A stretch of 64,000 bases of DNA from Eretmocerus hayati (GCA_029851415.1 CM056742.1:64056454-64120453); one strand, 5' to 3'; shown: positions 1 through 12,165, counted from the first letter of the stretch. A program made the numbers and translations. Notes: generated by a model not told the origin, from the sequence alone.

Positions 1-450
1 GATTTCCAGCTAGAAGCAGCCCTTACATCCTTCCTGCGTCGTAGAGGCGTCTAACTTCATGCGGTGCCGGCTCTGTTGAGAAAAGCATTCGTGTGTGTAT
101 GAGAGAGATACAACTTGATTTATAACTAGAGACAGCTCATACACTCTCACTGAGTCGCACTGTCATCTAACTTCATGCGTACCGGCTCTCAGGGTTCCTA
201 CTCAAAATCTCGAATCAATTCCATGGTCCTTTCAGGTTCCCCACGTGTGGAATAAAAAAATTCCAAGGACTCGTTCAATTGTACTGTATAATAATTCTCA
301 AGATATGCTACTGAATGGGATTAGCGAAACGCTTCCTCATATCGAAATATGCACATCTTTCTATTGTAAGTCACCCTTTTTTGTCTATGATCATCGTAGG
401 AGAACAAAAACGGAAATTTCTGAAGGTCATTCTAATTAATGTGCCTACGA
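1..450. other. Unassigned flank with a short direct repeat
   Basis: No gene is recognised here. A motif reading tctaacttcatgcg followed by accggctct or gtgccggctct occurs twice, at about 48-72 and 166-190, so a roughly 118-bp period is present for two copies. The short open frames in this stretch have no recognisable domain. The right edge is set by the start of the copia-type LTR at 451. Confidence 0.4.
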
Positions 451-921
451 TGTTATATTTCCGACCGCGTTTTCTCTCCAGTTCACCAAGAGATCTTTTT
501 GGGATTCGTACGGATGGGACATGACCACACAACGATGTGCTGAGAAGATTCACAGCTGGCTGTCCCGGACAATTTACAATTCATGGTTCTTGAAGAATGA
601 AAAGTTCAAAATTTCTGGATATCAGCTTTGAAAAGTTGAGCAGGCTTGATTTATTCACGGAATCACAAATACAGCCCTCAATAAAGTGAACGTTCATCCA
701 AAAACCCGAGACTCAATAGATTCGTAGAATATAGAAAACAATATATCGATGAAGATCATACTTAGAGATGAGGTCGCTACAAGGTCTCATCACGGAATAA
801 GACAATGGCCGACGGTCGTTGTCATCAACAGCTCTGTGTTGCCAACAAGAGAATCGCGTCGACGTCCGAGCAACTTCATAACATTTGAATATACTTTTTG
901 TATAAGTATTAAACTCTAACA
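451..921 (-). repeat. 3' LTR of Ty1/copia relic
   Basis: This 471-bp segment begins with TGTTA and ends with TAACA on the plus strand, the short inverted ends typical of copia LTRs. It lies directly downstream, in minus-strand sense, of a polypurine tract and of the RNase H end of a copia pol relic. No matching 5' LTR was found to the right, so the outer boundary at 451 rests on the inverted ends and the spacing alone. The presumed flanking target sequence is tacga at 446-450, with no partner identified. Confidence 0.6.
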
Positions 922-930
922 CTCCCTCTT
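922..930 (-). other. Polypurine tract of copia relic
   Basis: The minus strand reads AAGAGGGAG immediately before the LTR start TGTTA. This arrangement primes plus-strand DNA synthesis in Ty1/copia elements. It fixes both the orientation of the element (minus strand) and the inner edge of the 3' LTR. Confidence 0.75.
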
Positions 931-1218
931 CAATACAAAATCAGAATGTATGTGAATTGGATATTGTTTCGATTTAAAATAATTAATGACAATAAAAGTA
1001 ATTTTGATTCAGGGGTAAGACGTTTGGGGAGAATTTATAAAATTCACTAAATCTAGTGCAACGTTGAAATTTAAAATTTTCAATGCTAATACATTGAAAT
1101 CTTGAGAATCTTGAATCAACTTCAGCTCTCTTGTTATTCCTGCTCGCTACCTGTGACCATATGAGAAGAGCAAAATATGTAGATGATTCATATGTTATAG
1201 ATTCGTTAGTCATAATAG

Positions 1219-3382
1219 TCATCGATTCAATTTTAATAGATTCTTGGGATTTTTCGTGATTTCATTCGTCAGGTCATCATGTGATTCGAATGATGAAGGT
1301 TTAGTTATAATGTCAGCAATATTTTCTTTCGTCGCAACCAATTCGACCATGACTTTGCGTGACTCTACACATTGTTTTATGAACTCTTGTTGTGCCTTAG
1401 TCATATGGACTCTATTCTAAGATTTTTCTCTAAGATTCAAATCACTCATTATCCCATCAGTCTCTTCATCGGAAGATTTCAATCTATGACTCCCATCCAT
1501 CATTGTACAGTTTCCTGCAGACTGATTGTCACACCAGATAGTTACTGGATACATAGTCTCGCCTTATGTATATCGAATCGATTTATCGATCGGAAGTAAC
1601 TCTCTACAAGCTTCGCTCATAGCTAGATATTCAGCTTCACAAGTAGAGAGAGTTACATACTTCAGTTTCTAGCTTCTCCATGCAATTACGTCATTAAATA
1701 ATTTCTCACAATCATGTGCGTAGAGTAAGTGCGTAAAGACCATTTCTTCGATGCGTAAGGAAAAACTTTACGCACATTGAATTGCGAAATAGTATATTTC
1801 GCACCGAGTTCATGAGGTTGTAGCTCGCTTTTGAGCGATCGGTTTTCGACCCGAGCCGGAGGCAAGGGTTAAAATGATCGCTCGGGAGCGGGGAACCTCG
1901 TGTGCGAGGCGCGAAAGTTATTTCTCGCAATTTTGTGGGCACTCAATCATCGGAAAATTGCGAAAAATATCGAACGAAACGACTTCAATACCTCACGCAC
2001 TGTCGGAAACTTTACAGACTCGAGGAATACTTTACGCACTGTTGGGATTTTCTACGCACTCGCTGATGCTCGTGCGTAGAGAAATCCCAACGGTGCGTGA
2101 AGTTGCTACCCTCGTGTGTGAAAATTTCCGACAGTGCGTGAAGAATCGGAGTCGTTTCGTAATATACTATTACAACATAGCCACCAGTCGAGGTCGAATC
2201 ATCATAATCTCGGGAACTGGCATCTGTGTATGTATCAAGATTCTCACCAGTTGAAGTAAAATACAGTCCAATATTTATAGTTCCTTTCAAATATCGGAAG
2301 ACTCCCTTGACATTCTTCCAGTCATCTTCTGTTGGATAACTTTGTTTCTCTGCCAGGGACTTCACAGCAAACGCTGTGTCTGGTCTTGTAGCTACTGCCA
2401 GATACATGAGACTCCCAATAGCCTCTTCATATGGTGCTTTTCTGAGACCTTCATTTTGGATCGTATTATCTAACTCAATTGAATCGACTTTGCATCTCTC
2501 ATTTTGTTACTCACTTATCTTGTTTTCATAGGAGAATCCTGAGAATTTGAATCTTGCTGTCGAATTTTTCTAGAACAGATTCAGTGTACTGTGATTGATG
2601 GATTCGCATCGATCGATCTTCGATATTTCTTTCAACATTCATTCCTAGAAACAACTTTGGTTCAACTAAATCTTCAATTCCAAATACTTAATGTAAGTAT
2701 AATCTAACTTTGTCAACTTTTCTCATCAGGATTTCATCATTTTTCCCCCAGGTGAAGAGACAAGGTTCATGCAGGTCATATTCAAGCCCTAGATCCTTCA
2801 CTCTTTTCCTGGAGGGGTTCATCCCATTCCTTTAGACTTATGTCCAAGCCATAGAGTAATTTTGCAAGTTTGCAACTTTAGTCACCGAAGAATTTTTATC
2901 AACCAGTGAACCTTTTGGAATTTCCATGTGAATTCCTTCATCTAGATTTCCATTCAAGAAAGCTGTTTTAACATGCAGCCGACATGCTTGAAGATTGAGT
3001 TTATTGGTGGATACCATATCGCCTTAACCAAAGATAACCTTGCAACCGGTGCGTAGGTTTGTTTCAGACCATAGTTATTCGTATCTTTGAGCCCACTGAT
3101 GATCAATCTGGCTTCGTTTCTGATGCTATCATCTGACTCTATTTTCCTCTTGAAAACTCATTTAGAATCGATCATATTAGCTCGAGTAACATTGCTCTGA
3201 GCTGTAGGTCGATCAATCAGAGTCCAAACTTGATTCTTATCCATTGATTTCAATTCTTCTTGTATTGCTTTGATCCAAAACACTCTCCCAGTAGAAGCCA
3301 TAGCTTCTTCGAATAAGGTTTGGTCTTTATATACATTGTGGTCTTTATATACTGCGACCCAAAAAAAACCGACCATGGGCAA
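1219..3382 (-). pseudogene. Ty1/copia reverse transcriptase and RNase H, broken
   Basis: This is the 3' half of a copia pol. Read right to left it shows the RT entry block (WIKAIQEELKSM, about 3,260), a stretch with AFLNGN and MEIPKGS (about 2,920-2,970), a block with FLGMN and SQYTESVLEKF (about 2,570-2,660), the RT/RNase H hinge YLAVATRPD and YTDASS...TGGY (2,165-2,407), LSTCEAEY (about 1,620-1,655) and the closing ENIADIITKP (about 1,300). All are hallmark positions of the copia family. Stops and frameshifts separate the blocks, so the gene is dead. RNase H is also interrupted by a hairpin-rich insertion between TGGY and CEAEY. The enzyme would have copied element RNA into DNA in cytoplasmic particles. 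Confidence 0.85.
1695..2163. mobile_element. Hairpin-forming insertion in copia RNase H
   Basis: The RNase H frame is lost at about 2,163 and resumes at about 1,695, so about 470 bp are foreign. The segment is dominated by repeats of GTGCGTA(A/G)AG and its complement. Positions 1,973-2,062 and 2,071-2,162 form a near-perfect hairpin: cgaaacgac at one end mirrors gtcgtttcg at the other, and around the centre gttgggatttt mirrors its complement. This suggests a foldback or miniature inverted-repeat element. Exact ends and a target duplication could not be fixed. Confidence 0.6.
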
Positions 3383-4300
3383 ATTTTTTTTCTGATAGAA
3401 TTTTTTGAAAACCGAGGTTCACACTTTAGGTTTTTGGGGTCGGAGATCCCAAAGAAAGAGATGAAAAAATTCACGCATCAAAAGTTACAAAATTCATCTT
3501 TCGAATTACGCAAAATTGATTAGGACAAGTTTGGCTCAATCGAAAGATCGTACAATTTTACTATGAAACGATTACTTGCACTTTCGATTGCGAGCGTACT
3601 CGAATCATGCTTAAATTTTGAAAAAGGCAACTTTTTGAATTGGACTCTAAATCGTGAACTTGGCCGCTTTAGCTGTACCAACCCCCCTTGACTTCCTCAA
3701 AATCTTGAAGTTCAGCCATCTGCTCGTACTATGCTCACGCGCGAGCGCTTGCCGCAGCTTGCCGCGAGCATACATACGGTTCAGGTCTGCTAATCTAAAA
3801 CGGCAAGACTTTGTGCAGCGTGGCTTTATATTTTCATTGAAATGGATTCTACTCAGTAATTCGATAGTTACGAAAATCACATGGGGTAGTTTGGAGCTGG
3901 GGCATATCACCAGAAACAGTCATGCATGTGTTGGGATCAAGTTTGGCCCGAGCCATGGCCCGAGCATCCAAAAATAATCAATCATAACCTATCGGTGCGG
4001 TAATGACTTCTCGGTAAATTGCTCAGTGGCGATTCCAACTGTCATCCCCCCCCCCCCCCAAGACGAAGACGCAATAGCGAATTGAGAATACGGCTCTATT
4101 TTCTTCAAAATTCGGGCGACAGTTTTGAATAGATTTTTCTGCCAACAGCGGTGCGTCCATCCGCTATGCATCATTCGTCTCTCGTCATCAGCTGATGCAT
4201 GACTCAGTTCAGCATATGTGCTCCACATGAACGAACCTTGCAGTGTGCCATCAGATAAGTATAGGGTTTAAAATTCGAGGCAATCATGTATCTCTTATCA
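3345..4300. other. Foreign-looking segment between copia integrase and RT
   Basis: Copia coding similarity stops at about 3,330 and weakly resumes at about 4,340. In between lies unrelated sequence with low-complexity A/T runs, a GC-richer stretch at 3,730-3,800 and a 14-base C run at 4,046-4,059. At the left edge the string ctttatatac occurs twice, about 20 bp apart (near 3,326 and 3,345). I see no terminal inverted repeats. It may be an inserted element or simply decayed copia linker. The open frames on both strands show no domain. Confidence 0.35.
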
Positions 4301-4339
4301 ATCGAGCAAATAATTCTTTGGGCATATCTCTATCTCAAG

Positions 4340-4640
4340 TTGCGGAGCCAGTGGTACCTGTCCAGTTGTGACTCCCAAGAGTGATGAGCACAATTCACGA
4401 TATACATTGATCAAGTTTGGGTATTTCCGGTTACTGATTTTTTACATCGGTATATCAACTTGCCTCTTTAGTATTGACAACTTGATGACCTCGACAGGCC
4501 AAATCTGTTGCTCAGGAAGTGTGCGTTGCTGTCACCTAGCAATGTTATGGGATACTATCGTTCCCTGTGCTAACATCATGCTCTTTCTATCGGATGAACT
4601 ACCACTACTTTCACATCTTCAGCAATTGTCTGAGAGGTAA
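4340..4640 (-). pseudogene. Possible copia integrase remnant
   Basis: On the minus strand three weak landmarks appear in the expected order. One resembles the histidine-rich start of integrase (near 4,540). Next is a Cys-x-x...GK block (near 4,460-4,480). Last is an ELxxSxLxG-like string (near 4,380-4,400) at the usual position of the first catalytic Asp block. Each is degenerate and split by frameshifts. Order, strand and position agree with the RT relic downstream, but any one alone would be unconvincing. Confidence 0.35.
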
Positions 4641-7600
4641 ACAGTTTCTAACATATTAGCAATTTGTGCTGTCAACGCGTAAACTCATTGTGTAGCCCCA
4701 ATGCCAAGGAATCCAACTATCCGAGCTTATTAGAGAGCCAATGTGATGTTTCACATTTCCCACTATTGGAATCTGTTCCGTGTATCACATTCTCATCTTA
4801 CGTTCTTAGGATTTTTAGTTTCTTGATTCATTTGTGCAATGTGTCGCCTAAGTTTTTTTGCCATGTTGGGGATTTGATACTCTACAGTTGATGAGAATCT
4901 GATCCAACTTGAATTCACTACGGCCATTGGAGCATTGATGAGTTTCAGGATTTTACAACGGTATCACATTCCAAAATCATTGTCAGAATCCACTTGTCCA
5001 TTAGTAGATAATGTAAGTATCTTATTTTTGTCAACTTTGTAGAGCAGCAGCCTGAGCGTAATAGGTTTTACGTTCTTCAATCCTAGGAAATTCTGTCATG
5101 CATCTGATGAGTTGAGTGGATTTTATTGCCTATTCAATTGACCACCTTTATCATTTTGTTACTCACTTTCACCTTTGGATGCCGATTAACTCAGTGTGTA
5201 ACTAGTACATGGAGATTTTTACTTTTTCATGATACCCTGATCTCATTCTTGTTCTACCCCTTATGACGAAGAATTGTTTTTTTTTATGACTTTACGCATT
5301 GGTTTGAAACTTCTTGAATTGATACTTGTTGTAAGCTAAACAATATGACAGACATTCCGATCCACCCCAATCATCCAAAAATCTCAGAGACTCGACTGAA
5401 ACATACCATGTGCCATCAAATTTTATCAACATTGAAGATTAAATAGATTGTAAAGAATTTTTCACATGACCACTCCGATCTGATGGTTTTATAATACGGT
5501 AAAAGAACTTTTATGTTCAGTCTTCAACTTTCCTTTTAGATGAATGCCCATGGTTGAAGTTCGTCCAGATCACAATTCAACTCAAAACGTTCACCAAATC
5601 ATCATTTTATCCATTCAATACATCACAAAGCCTCTGAATCATTCCATACTCTTATTATTTCAACATTTTACTCAAGTTCATAGTGTATAATACTCGGGAT
5701 CTGGTTTCCGGTGTAAATAGCGAAAATTTTATGAAGAGTCAAGACAATTCATCGTAATCTAATATCCTCATGTCTCTATTATTTACCTAAATGAGAAGTA
5801 TACGTGATAGTGTGACATCCATCGACTAAGCTAACTTGATTTGTGAGATGCGCATATGATCACTGCTGCTATATTTCCCATCACCAAATGCTGTTATCGT
5901 ATGAGTCATATCATATTTTAATGAGATGAATGAACATCAGGTATTATATCCATCTTTATTATCTTCATCTCTGGGATGAGGGAGTCCATGGATTCGTCTC
6001 ACTACTTGATAGCTATCTTAAGTACCCGAAATTTTTCCTCCCTGTGTTCAGACAATGGAAAATCTGCTTGATAGGAATATTTCTAAAACATCCCTTCAGT
6101 CTTTCAAGTTTTTTTTTCAAAGGTTTCATTTTTTTATTTCCAATCAGGCATCTTTATTCAAGCCCACTGACCACAACGCAATTGAATTTTTCCATTCAAG
6201 CTATCCAGAGGATACACCTCCATTAATGGTATCCATTTACAAATATAAAATAAATATATGTCTACTCAGAAAATCAATGGCAGCAACTTATTCATCAAAT
6301 TTCTTCTTGTCTTCTCATTTCCGTGTCAAAATAGAATCCATTCTCAGAATCATTTTCGTGAAAATATCATTCCTCTCTATTTGCCTCGAACGAGTTGAAT
6401 CATTTCACAGGAAGCCGACTATTTATGGGAAGAATGATGAAAAGAAGTAATAAAAATGATGAAAAAAGTTGAAACTTACGGTCATTATGTCTTAGCTTAC
6501 TAGCTTTGTCATTTTCGGAGTATGTATCAAATTATTCACGATATTTAAAATAGTCGAGCAAATTGATTTTGCCTGCCCAATAAACTATCATTATGAAAAT
6601 GAAAATCTCGTTCGTATTTCTACTGCTCTCTGCTTACTTTGAGAACAGTACCGTGTAAATATTCCTGAACGGTCGTATAGAATCCTCTTTCGCTTGAACG
6701 TTGATTGCTCAAGCTCAGATCAACGTAGAGGGATTTGGGAGGAAGAATTTTGAAGGTGTGATAAATGCCAACGCCCCGGGGCTCAAACCGGGGACCTGCA
6801 CGAACAGCTAATATAATTTCGAGGATTTCGAGGAAAAACCCGCTTCAACTCTATCAGCTGCTATTTCGACATGGATGAAGATACAGCGATTCACATAAAG
6901 ATCATCATACAGGGCGGAGAACATCCCATTTGCAATGGTTCGTCGAATATTTTTCATGTCGTGCGAACAAGAGCGCAAGAGCTCTAAAAATAGCAAGATT
7001 CTCTAACTTTCGATCAAATGCGGGGGAAAATGGCAAAAATTCCAATTTTGGTTATTTTGAGAGGATTCACACTCTGTTCCACACGACGTAGAAAATAATT
7101 GGAATAATTGTTGCAAATGGAATATTTTCTACTCTTCATGATGCTCTTTGTAAAATTGCTGTATCTTCATACACGTCCAAATGGCAACTGATAGAGTGAA
7201 AACGTTTTCTTCTTTCAAAATTCTTGATATTATATGAGTTGTTCGTGCATCCAGGCACGGTTGGAAGGTACATCAGAAACCACAGATGATTAGCATTTCT
7301 TCTCGTCTTCAGAATAATTTCTCTCGAATCCCTTTGAGTTGATCTGGGCTTCAGCATTCGACGTTTGAGCATGAGGGGAAAAATCCTCTACCATCAAGAA
7401 TCCTATCATTCGGAAATTATTGCACGGTATTGTATATTCATATTATTCGAGCATCAAACAAGTACTTATAGCAATTTCATCCCAAACAGTTTCATGTTTT
7501 AAATTCGTATGATGAATAGCTTGAGACATTCTCGCTTATTTCATTCTTGTTTCATCGCCCAAACGATCTCTGCATTTGATCAAAATGATTGACAGTGGAC

Positions 7601-8700
7601 CTGAATCTATTCTCCGCTCTTGGACTCTTTCCTAAGGCAGTTTTGCCATCCGTCTGGCTGACTCCAGCATTATGTAACTACAGCACTCTAGTTATGGCTT
7701 TCATGTGGAAATCCTAATTCCATCTGGCAGTACTATCCAATGCCAAGACAAGAATGCATGCCTCATCACGAAAAGCTAAACTTTGTTTCAAGCGTGCAAT
7801 GTTAAATACCGTATCTCATCGCTTCTGCAGATTTTGTATCCGCTTTGGCCCAGCCTCAGCCGGCAGTCGCTTGTCGATCACGTCTATATTACGGAAATGT
7901 CCCGTACCAATCACGAATTGACGTTTTCAACAAGATCAACATGCTTTTTGATGGCGACCCAAGAACTCAACCATCCTCCTAGCTGTTTTCAAGACAGGAA
8001 AAAATTTTTATATTTCATTGTGGTGTGCATTTTGCTCTGAAATATTGACACTTGTTCTCAGACTAGAAACTACTTCAGTTACACGTTTTCCAGTGGAGTG
8101 GCTTCAGATGATGATTTAGATCCTATATGACGCCCAGATCGTGTTCAGATGGTCATTTTTAGCCGGAAATACATATTCGGATCATCTTTCTAGCCGCACA
8201 TCTCATTTGTGAGCCAGAATGAGTAAAATCTCTCTCACGCTCACCTACGTCCAAATAGACCAATTCATGCCCATATTTGACTCGTAAAATAGAATCTCCA
8301 GACCACATCTGACTCGGGCTCGCATTCGGAAATTTTTCCACATATTTGAGGGTACATCGGGGAATGATTCGCCACAGGTTGGCGCACATTAGTTCAGATG
8401 AGAGCATATTTGAGCCACACCTGTGATATCATTTTTAGCAAAAAGTCGAAAAAGGGTGTTTCAAATTGGCCGAATAAAACCGAGAATTGGATAGCCCATC
8501 CAGATAACTGTTCTAATTCATTATAATTGTATTGAAAAACATATTCACACAGGTTCGAGGCCGAAAGAAGAAAACAATTTTTTTTGATTCAGCTCAAAGT
8601 TTGACATTTCCATGAAACTACTCAACTTATTAATTAGCATAATGCTTTCTCGCAGCGTTATATGATAATAATCATAACGAATGAGAAAATATCTTACATT
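4641..8700. other. No gene recognised
   Basis: About 4 kb of AT-rich sequence in which I recognise no coding domain, RNA gene or bounded mobile element. Short open frames at 5,930-6,450 and 7,783-8,040 lack family motifs and look fortuitous. The copia 5' region (gag, protease, 5' LTR) should lie at the left side of this stretch, but no primer-binding site or second LTR was found, so the element is probably truncated or too decayed. A GC-rich stem at about 6,770-6,795 stands out from its surroundings. Confidence 0.5.
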
Positions 8701-8709
8701 TTGAGTTAG

Positions 8710-8960
8710 TCTTTAGAGAAAGCATTCCAGAGGAATTCGGGTCATCTAGAAGCAGGTTTTTCCAACAACACCTTTTATTTGGTTGAGGGAAAATTCCGAT
8801 ACAGTTGGTCTAAAGATGATGAAACTGGAGTTCTTGGTCAAAATTTACTCTGGGTTTCATGGATTTGGAGAGAATTTGATATCAACCAATCGACTCAGGA
8901 TGGCGCATAAGTCCCCAGGTCATCAAAATTAAGATAAATAAGTCGTAGTAGAATGATACG
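8710..8960 (+). repeat. Dispersed repeat R, partial copy
   Basis: This stretch shares the order of several phrases with 55,500-55,770 and 9,010-9,140. It has an agaaagcatt start, a tttggttgagg-like block, a ttccgatacagt block and ends with atcaaccaatcgactcagg. It is one of at least four copies of a non-coding dispersed repeat in this window. No frame is conserved between copies, so it is treated as an interspersed repeat rather than a gene. Confidence 0.55.
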
Positions 8961-9009
8961 AGCGAAAAATGGATATTAATAAATATGTTCTACTAGGATT
9001 TGGATGATC

Positions 9010-9140
9010 TTTTTGAAGAAGTTTTTAGAGAGATTTAGGACATCTAGACTGAGGTATTTGAACAATATTCATCGTTTGGTTGGGACCGAATTTCAATGCA
9101 GTGGGTCTGAAAAGGGTTAAACTGAAATTTTTGGTGGGAA
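9010..9140 (+). repeat. Dispersed repeat R, left half split by 8-kb transposon
   Basis: Aligns by eye with 55,500-55,635 (gaagtttttagag, tttggttgggaccgaat, gcagtgggtctga, and a final ttttggtggg). It stops where the inverted repeat of the 8-kb transposon begins at 9,141. The missing right half resumes at 17,149. Confidence 0.65.
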
Positions 9141-9627
9141 GGATCCCGCACTAAATGTATTGATTTTGGTTCCCGGTAATTTTTGACAGGATTTCACGGG
9201 TAGATAGATCGAAATGCGCTGAACAATAGTTCAAATGGGTGCAAAACTCTAGCGATTGGGGATTTTGAGATATTATTGCGCGAGTTCGCAAAACACGCAA
9301 TGTTTATAGGTTAGATCACAACTCTCGTGTTGTTGTTCGTGATATCGATTTTTTCATGGAAGGCATTGTGTAGGGGATTTGGTTGATCTGAGATCATCAA
9401 GCATGATGCTAATTGATGAGAATCAAGTATGTGGCGCTGGAGATACTCATATCTGGACCTTATTCAGATCTCGATCCCGAGAAGAGTACGCTTCGCGTGA
9501 GATAATGAATGGGATGAGATACGTGACGGAGATCGGTGCTATGGCAGCACAGATGGGTTTCAGTGGGTAGTATCCAGATCGCGAAGGCACGAACCTTATG
9601 CATTCACTTTGAAATCTCGATCTGCTG

Positions 9628-10420
9628 CGAGCGAGGCTGCGTGGGCGAGACATGCGGGTGTGGTGGCGCGCAGAAAAGGCGAATCGATGCAACTCGACGC
9701 GGCTGTACCGAACATGGCTTGATCACGAGTTTTCAAGATTACAGAGGACGGGTCTGATGCAGCCAAGCTTTGATCTGATGCGAGGGAGGCTGCGTGGGCG
9801 GGAAGAATGCGGGAGTGGCGGCGAAGAGGGCGAGTCGACGGTATTCGACGCAGCAGCACCAAACATGGCTTGATCACGAGTTTTTGAGGTTGCTGAGCAC
9901 GAATCTAATTCAGCCAAATCTAGATCTTGTGCGAGGGAGCTGCGTAGGCAGGGAATATGTGGGGGGAGGGGCGGCGGCGAAGTGGGCAAATCGATGAAAC
10001 TCGACGCGGCTGCACGCAATATGATTTGATCACGAGTTATCAAGGTTGCTGAGTACTGATCAGGTCTAGCCAAGCCTCGATCTGGTGTGAGAGAGGCTGC
10101 GTAGGCCAGGGGTGTCAAGCGTAGTAGAGTCCCTCCCCTCAAGCCCCTCCAGCCAAGTGCAGAGAGCGTCGTGGCTCGCGGCGAAGGAGCTCCTCCCCTA
10201 CGACGCCGCGGCGCGCTCTACACATGACTGGAGGGGCTTGAGGGGAAGGACTCTACTACGCTTGACACCCCTGGCGTAGGCGAAGGAATGGGGGGGGGGG
10301 GGGTGGCGGAGAGGGCGAATCGATGAAACTCTCCGTGGCTGCACTGGATTTGGCTTATCGCGGGTTTTCGAGGTAGCTGAGTCCGAATCTGATGTAGCCA
10401 AGTCTCGTTATTGCACGTGG
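9628..10420. repeat. Sub-terminal tandem repeats in left TIR
   Basis: About four to five units of 151-156 bp, each starting near gcgagggaggctgcgt and containing a tgatcacgagtt phrase. The same array is mirrored in the right arm (about 16,190-16,690). Arrays of this kind often hold transposase binding sites in long-TIR transposons; that role is inferred, not shown. Confidence 0.65.
10107..10273. mobile_element. hAT-type palindromic MITE in left TIR
   Basis: A 167-bp almost perfect palindrome with ends CAGGGGTGTCAAGC and its complement. It is flanked by the 8-bp direct repeat GCGTAGGC at 10,099-10,106 and 10,274-10,281. CAGGGGTGTCAA-type ends and 8-bp duplications are the signature of hAT transposons. 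The right TIR arm has a single GCCTACGC at 16,185-16,192 and no insertion, so it preserves the empty site. The element codes for nothing and would depend on a hAT transposase made elsewhere. Confidence 0.9.
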
Positions 10421-11954
10421 TCGGAAATGGTGGGGGTGGCAAACCCATGTCCGTGATCATTACTGTGTTTCAGTCTTCCAGATCTGCCTGATATTCCACA
10501 ATTCGTGTTGTAAACTTTGTGTCTGGCAATCGTGATGAATGTACCCACTTCATGAGCGAGCCGTGTATGATTTTCATATCATCGGCCGGCTCGAGCTTAA
10601 TGCATTTACCAGTCAGAAGCTCGATAAAAAAAAGGATGTCTTATGGCTCGTTCCAATTACCAAACTCGCAAACGAATTTTTCAATCCGCATATGATCGTT
10701 ATACCTCTTGTCGAACCTTAGTGGGCTAACACGTCAATTAACAAAGCGATTGAAATGAAAATCTTTGATTTGGTTCGAGTTTAACGCTTTGAAAAGTCGT
10801 GACCTCACCGTAAAAAAAAAGAATTATGGGGTTCATCTCTCCATGAAAAATTCTCGAGCCTATTTCGTAGACCTACAGATTCTCGCAATGACTTTTTCCA
10901 TAATTGGACAGACGGTATATCAATCGCCAACCCGAGTGTGTTGAGAATCTTCAATCGGCACACATTCATGCGTCGAAAAGGTATACTGCCGATGAAAAAA
11001 TTATGACTTCTTCGTTTCAACCGATCGCGGACAATGACATACGTACTCTCCGGGCCTACATATAATTAGATGATCTACTTTCGCCAGTAATAGAATGGTA
11101 TATCAGTTGTTCGAGACAATTACCCTGAAAGTCTTCAGTTGTCTCGAATTTGATTCGTTAAAGAGCCGTAAACTCAATAGAAGAACGAAGGCTCCTCGGC
11201 TCGATTTGATTCCTGAAATCGCATACGCATCCGTCTTCTTTCCATCGTAGATCGTTTACCAAAACAATATCTATCTGTATCACATAATTTCATATTGAGT
11301 AGAAATCTGACGAATACACAATAAAAGCAACCCATTTCTGGTACAATTGAATCACTACTGACATGAATCGATTCTATTGAAATTGAAGAATATTGACTAT
11401 TGCTCCGAGTTCATATCAACAGAAAAATATTAGCACCGATGTACAGGCAGTACCAAAATCAAGCAGAATCCACCTGCGGGCCTCTGTGTGCTGCATCGAA
11501 GATCGCATTGAGCAACACTTGTGATGGGTATGACACTTGCTCTTCGTGTCTGGCGTACCCTAAGTACTATAAGACACTGGTTACGTGAGCGCAGGTACCA
11601 AGCGTTCGAGCTCCTGATCGACAGATGCAGTAATGACCCGTTATAAGATCAGCATTTTCATTAGTGTTCTCATCGTGATCAACACCCACAGGCTGGTAAG
11701 TTATCCACATCTGATGTTTTGCTGCGTTACAGAATCGAGAGTATACTCTTGCTCTGAGGAGACCAGGCTCAGGCAATCGATTTGTTTCTCTCAACATCTC
11801 TATCTGAAACTCATATGTTTCTTCTCTCTGCAACGTGTCTTGGATGTACGATGGTGACAATTTGATCTGGTAGATTCCAGTAGTAAGGTCTCTCAAGTAG
11901 TCTATCGTTAGTTGTGGAAAGTCCTGCAAGTGTTCTTGATCTAATCGAATCCAC

Positions 11955-12033
11955 CTGGGAATTAAATAAGATATTTTTTCAGCTAGCCATATATGTGAAT
12001 TGGTCTTATCATCAAGATCTGTGCGACATTAAC
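11955..12033 (-). other. Short intron in transposase pseudogene
   Basis: A 79-bp interval with a CAGAG|GTTAAT donor (intron starts at 12,033) and an AATTCCCAG acceptor (ends at 11,955). Removing it joins the two protein blocks in frame, giving Asn-Ala-Gln-Arg-Trp-Ile. The short length is typical of arthropod introns. Confidence 0.7.
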
Positions 12034-12165
12034 CTCTGAGCATTCCTGGTTGCGAGATTGTTTTCCTCGACCAATCTCTGAACGACGTTGTTTCGTTCTG
12101 CTCTCTCAAGTAAGGCTCGAGCACGATCTGCATCAGCTCCTTCCATAGTGATGGGGGGATGATAC

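Larger units (their letters stand above)
9141..11190 (+). repeat. Left terminal inverted repeat of 8-kb transposon
   Basis: About 1.9 kb of element sequence plus a 167-bp inserted miniature transposon. It is complementary to the right arm at 15,270-17,148. It contains a sub-terminal array in which the phrase gaggctgcg recurs near 9,633, 9,786, 9,937 and 10,093, a period of 151-156 bp. Each unit ends with a form of cttgatcacgag. Long apparent open frames here, on both strands, come from this GC-rich array and are not genes. A 14-base G run lies at 10,290-10,303. Confidence 0.8.

Noticed and set aside
6765..6800. tRNA-like B-box and GC stem on the minus strand
   Set aside because: GGTTTGAGCCC resembles a B box, but the stem and loop sizes do not fit a T arm and no A box or acceptor stem is found at the right distance.
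9596..10460. Overlapping Arg/Ser/Pro-rich frames in the left TIR (and mirror frames at 16,007-16,753)
   Set aside because: They arise from GC-rich tandem repeats on both strands and mirror each other through the inverted repeat.
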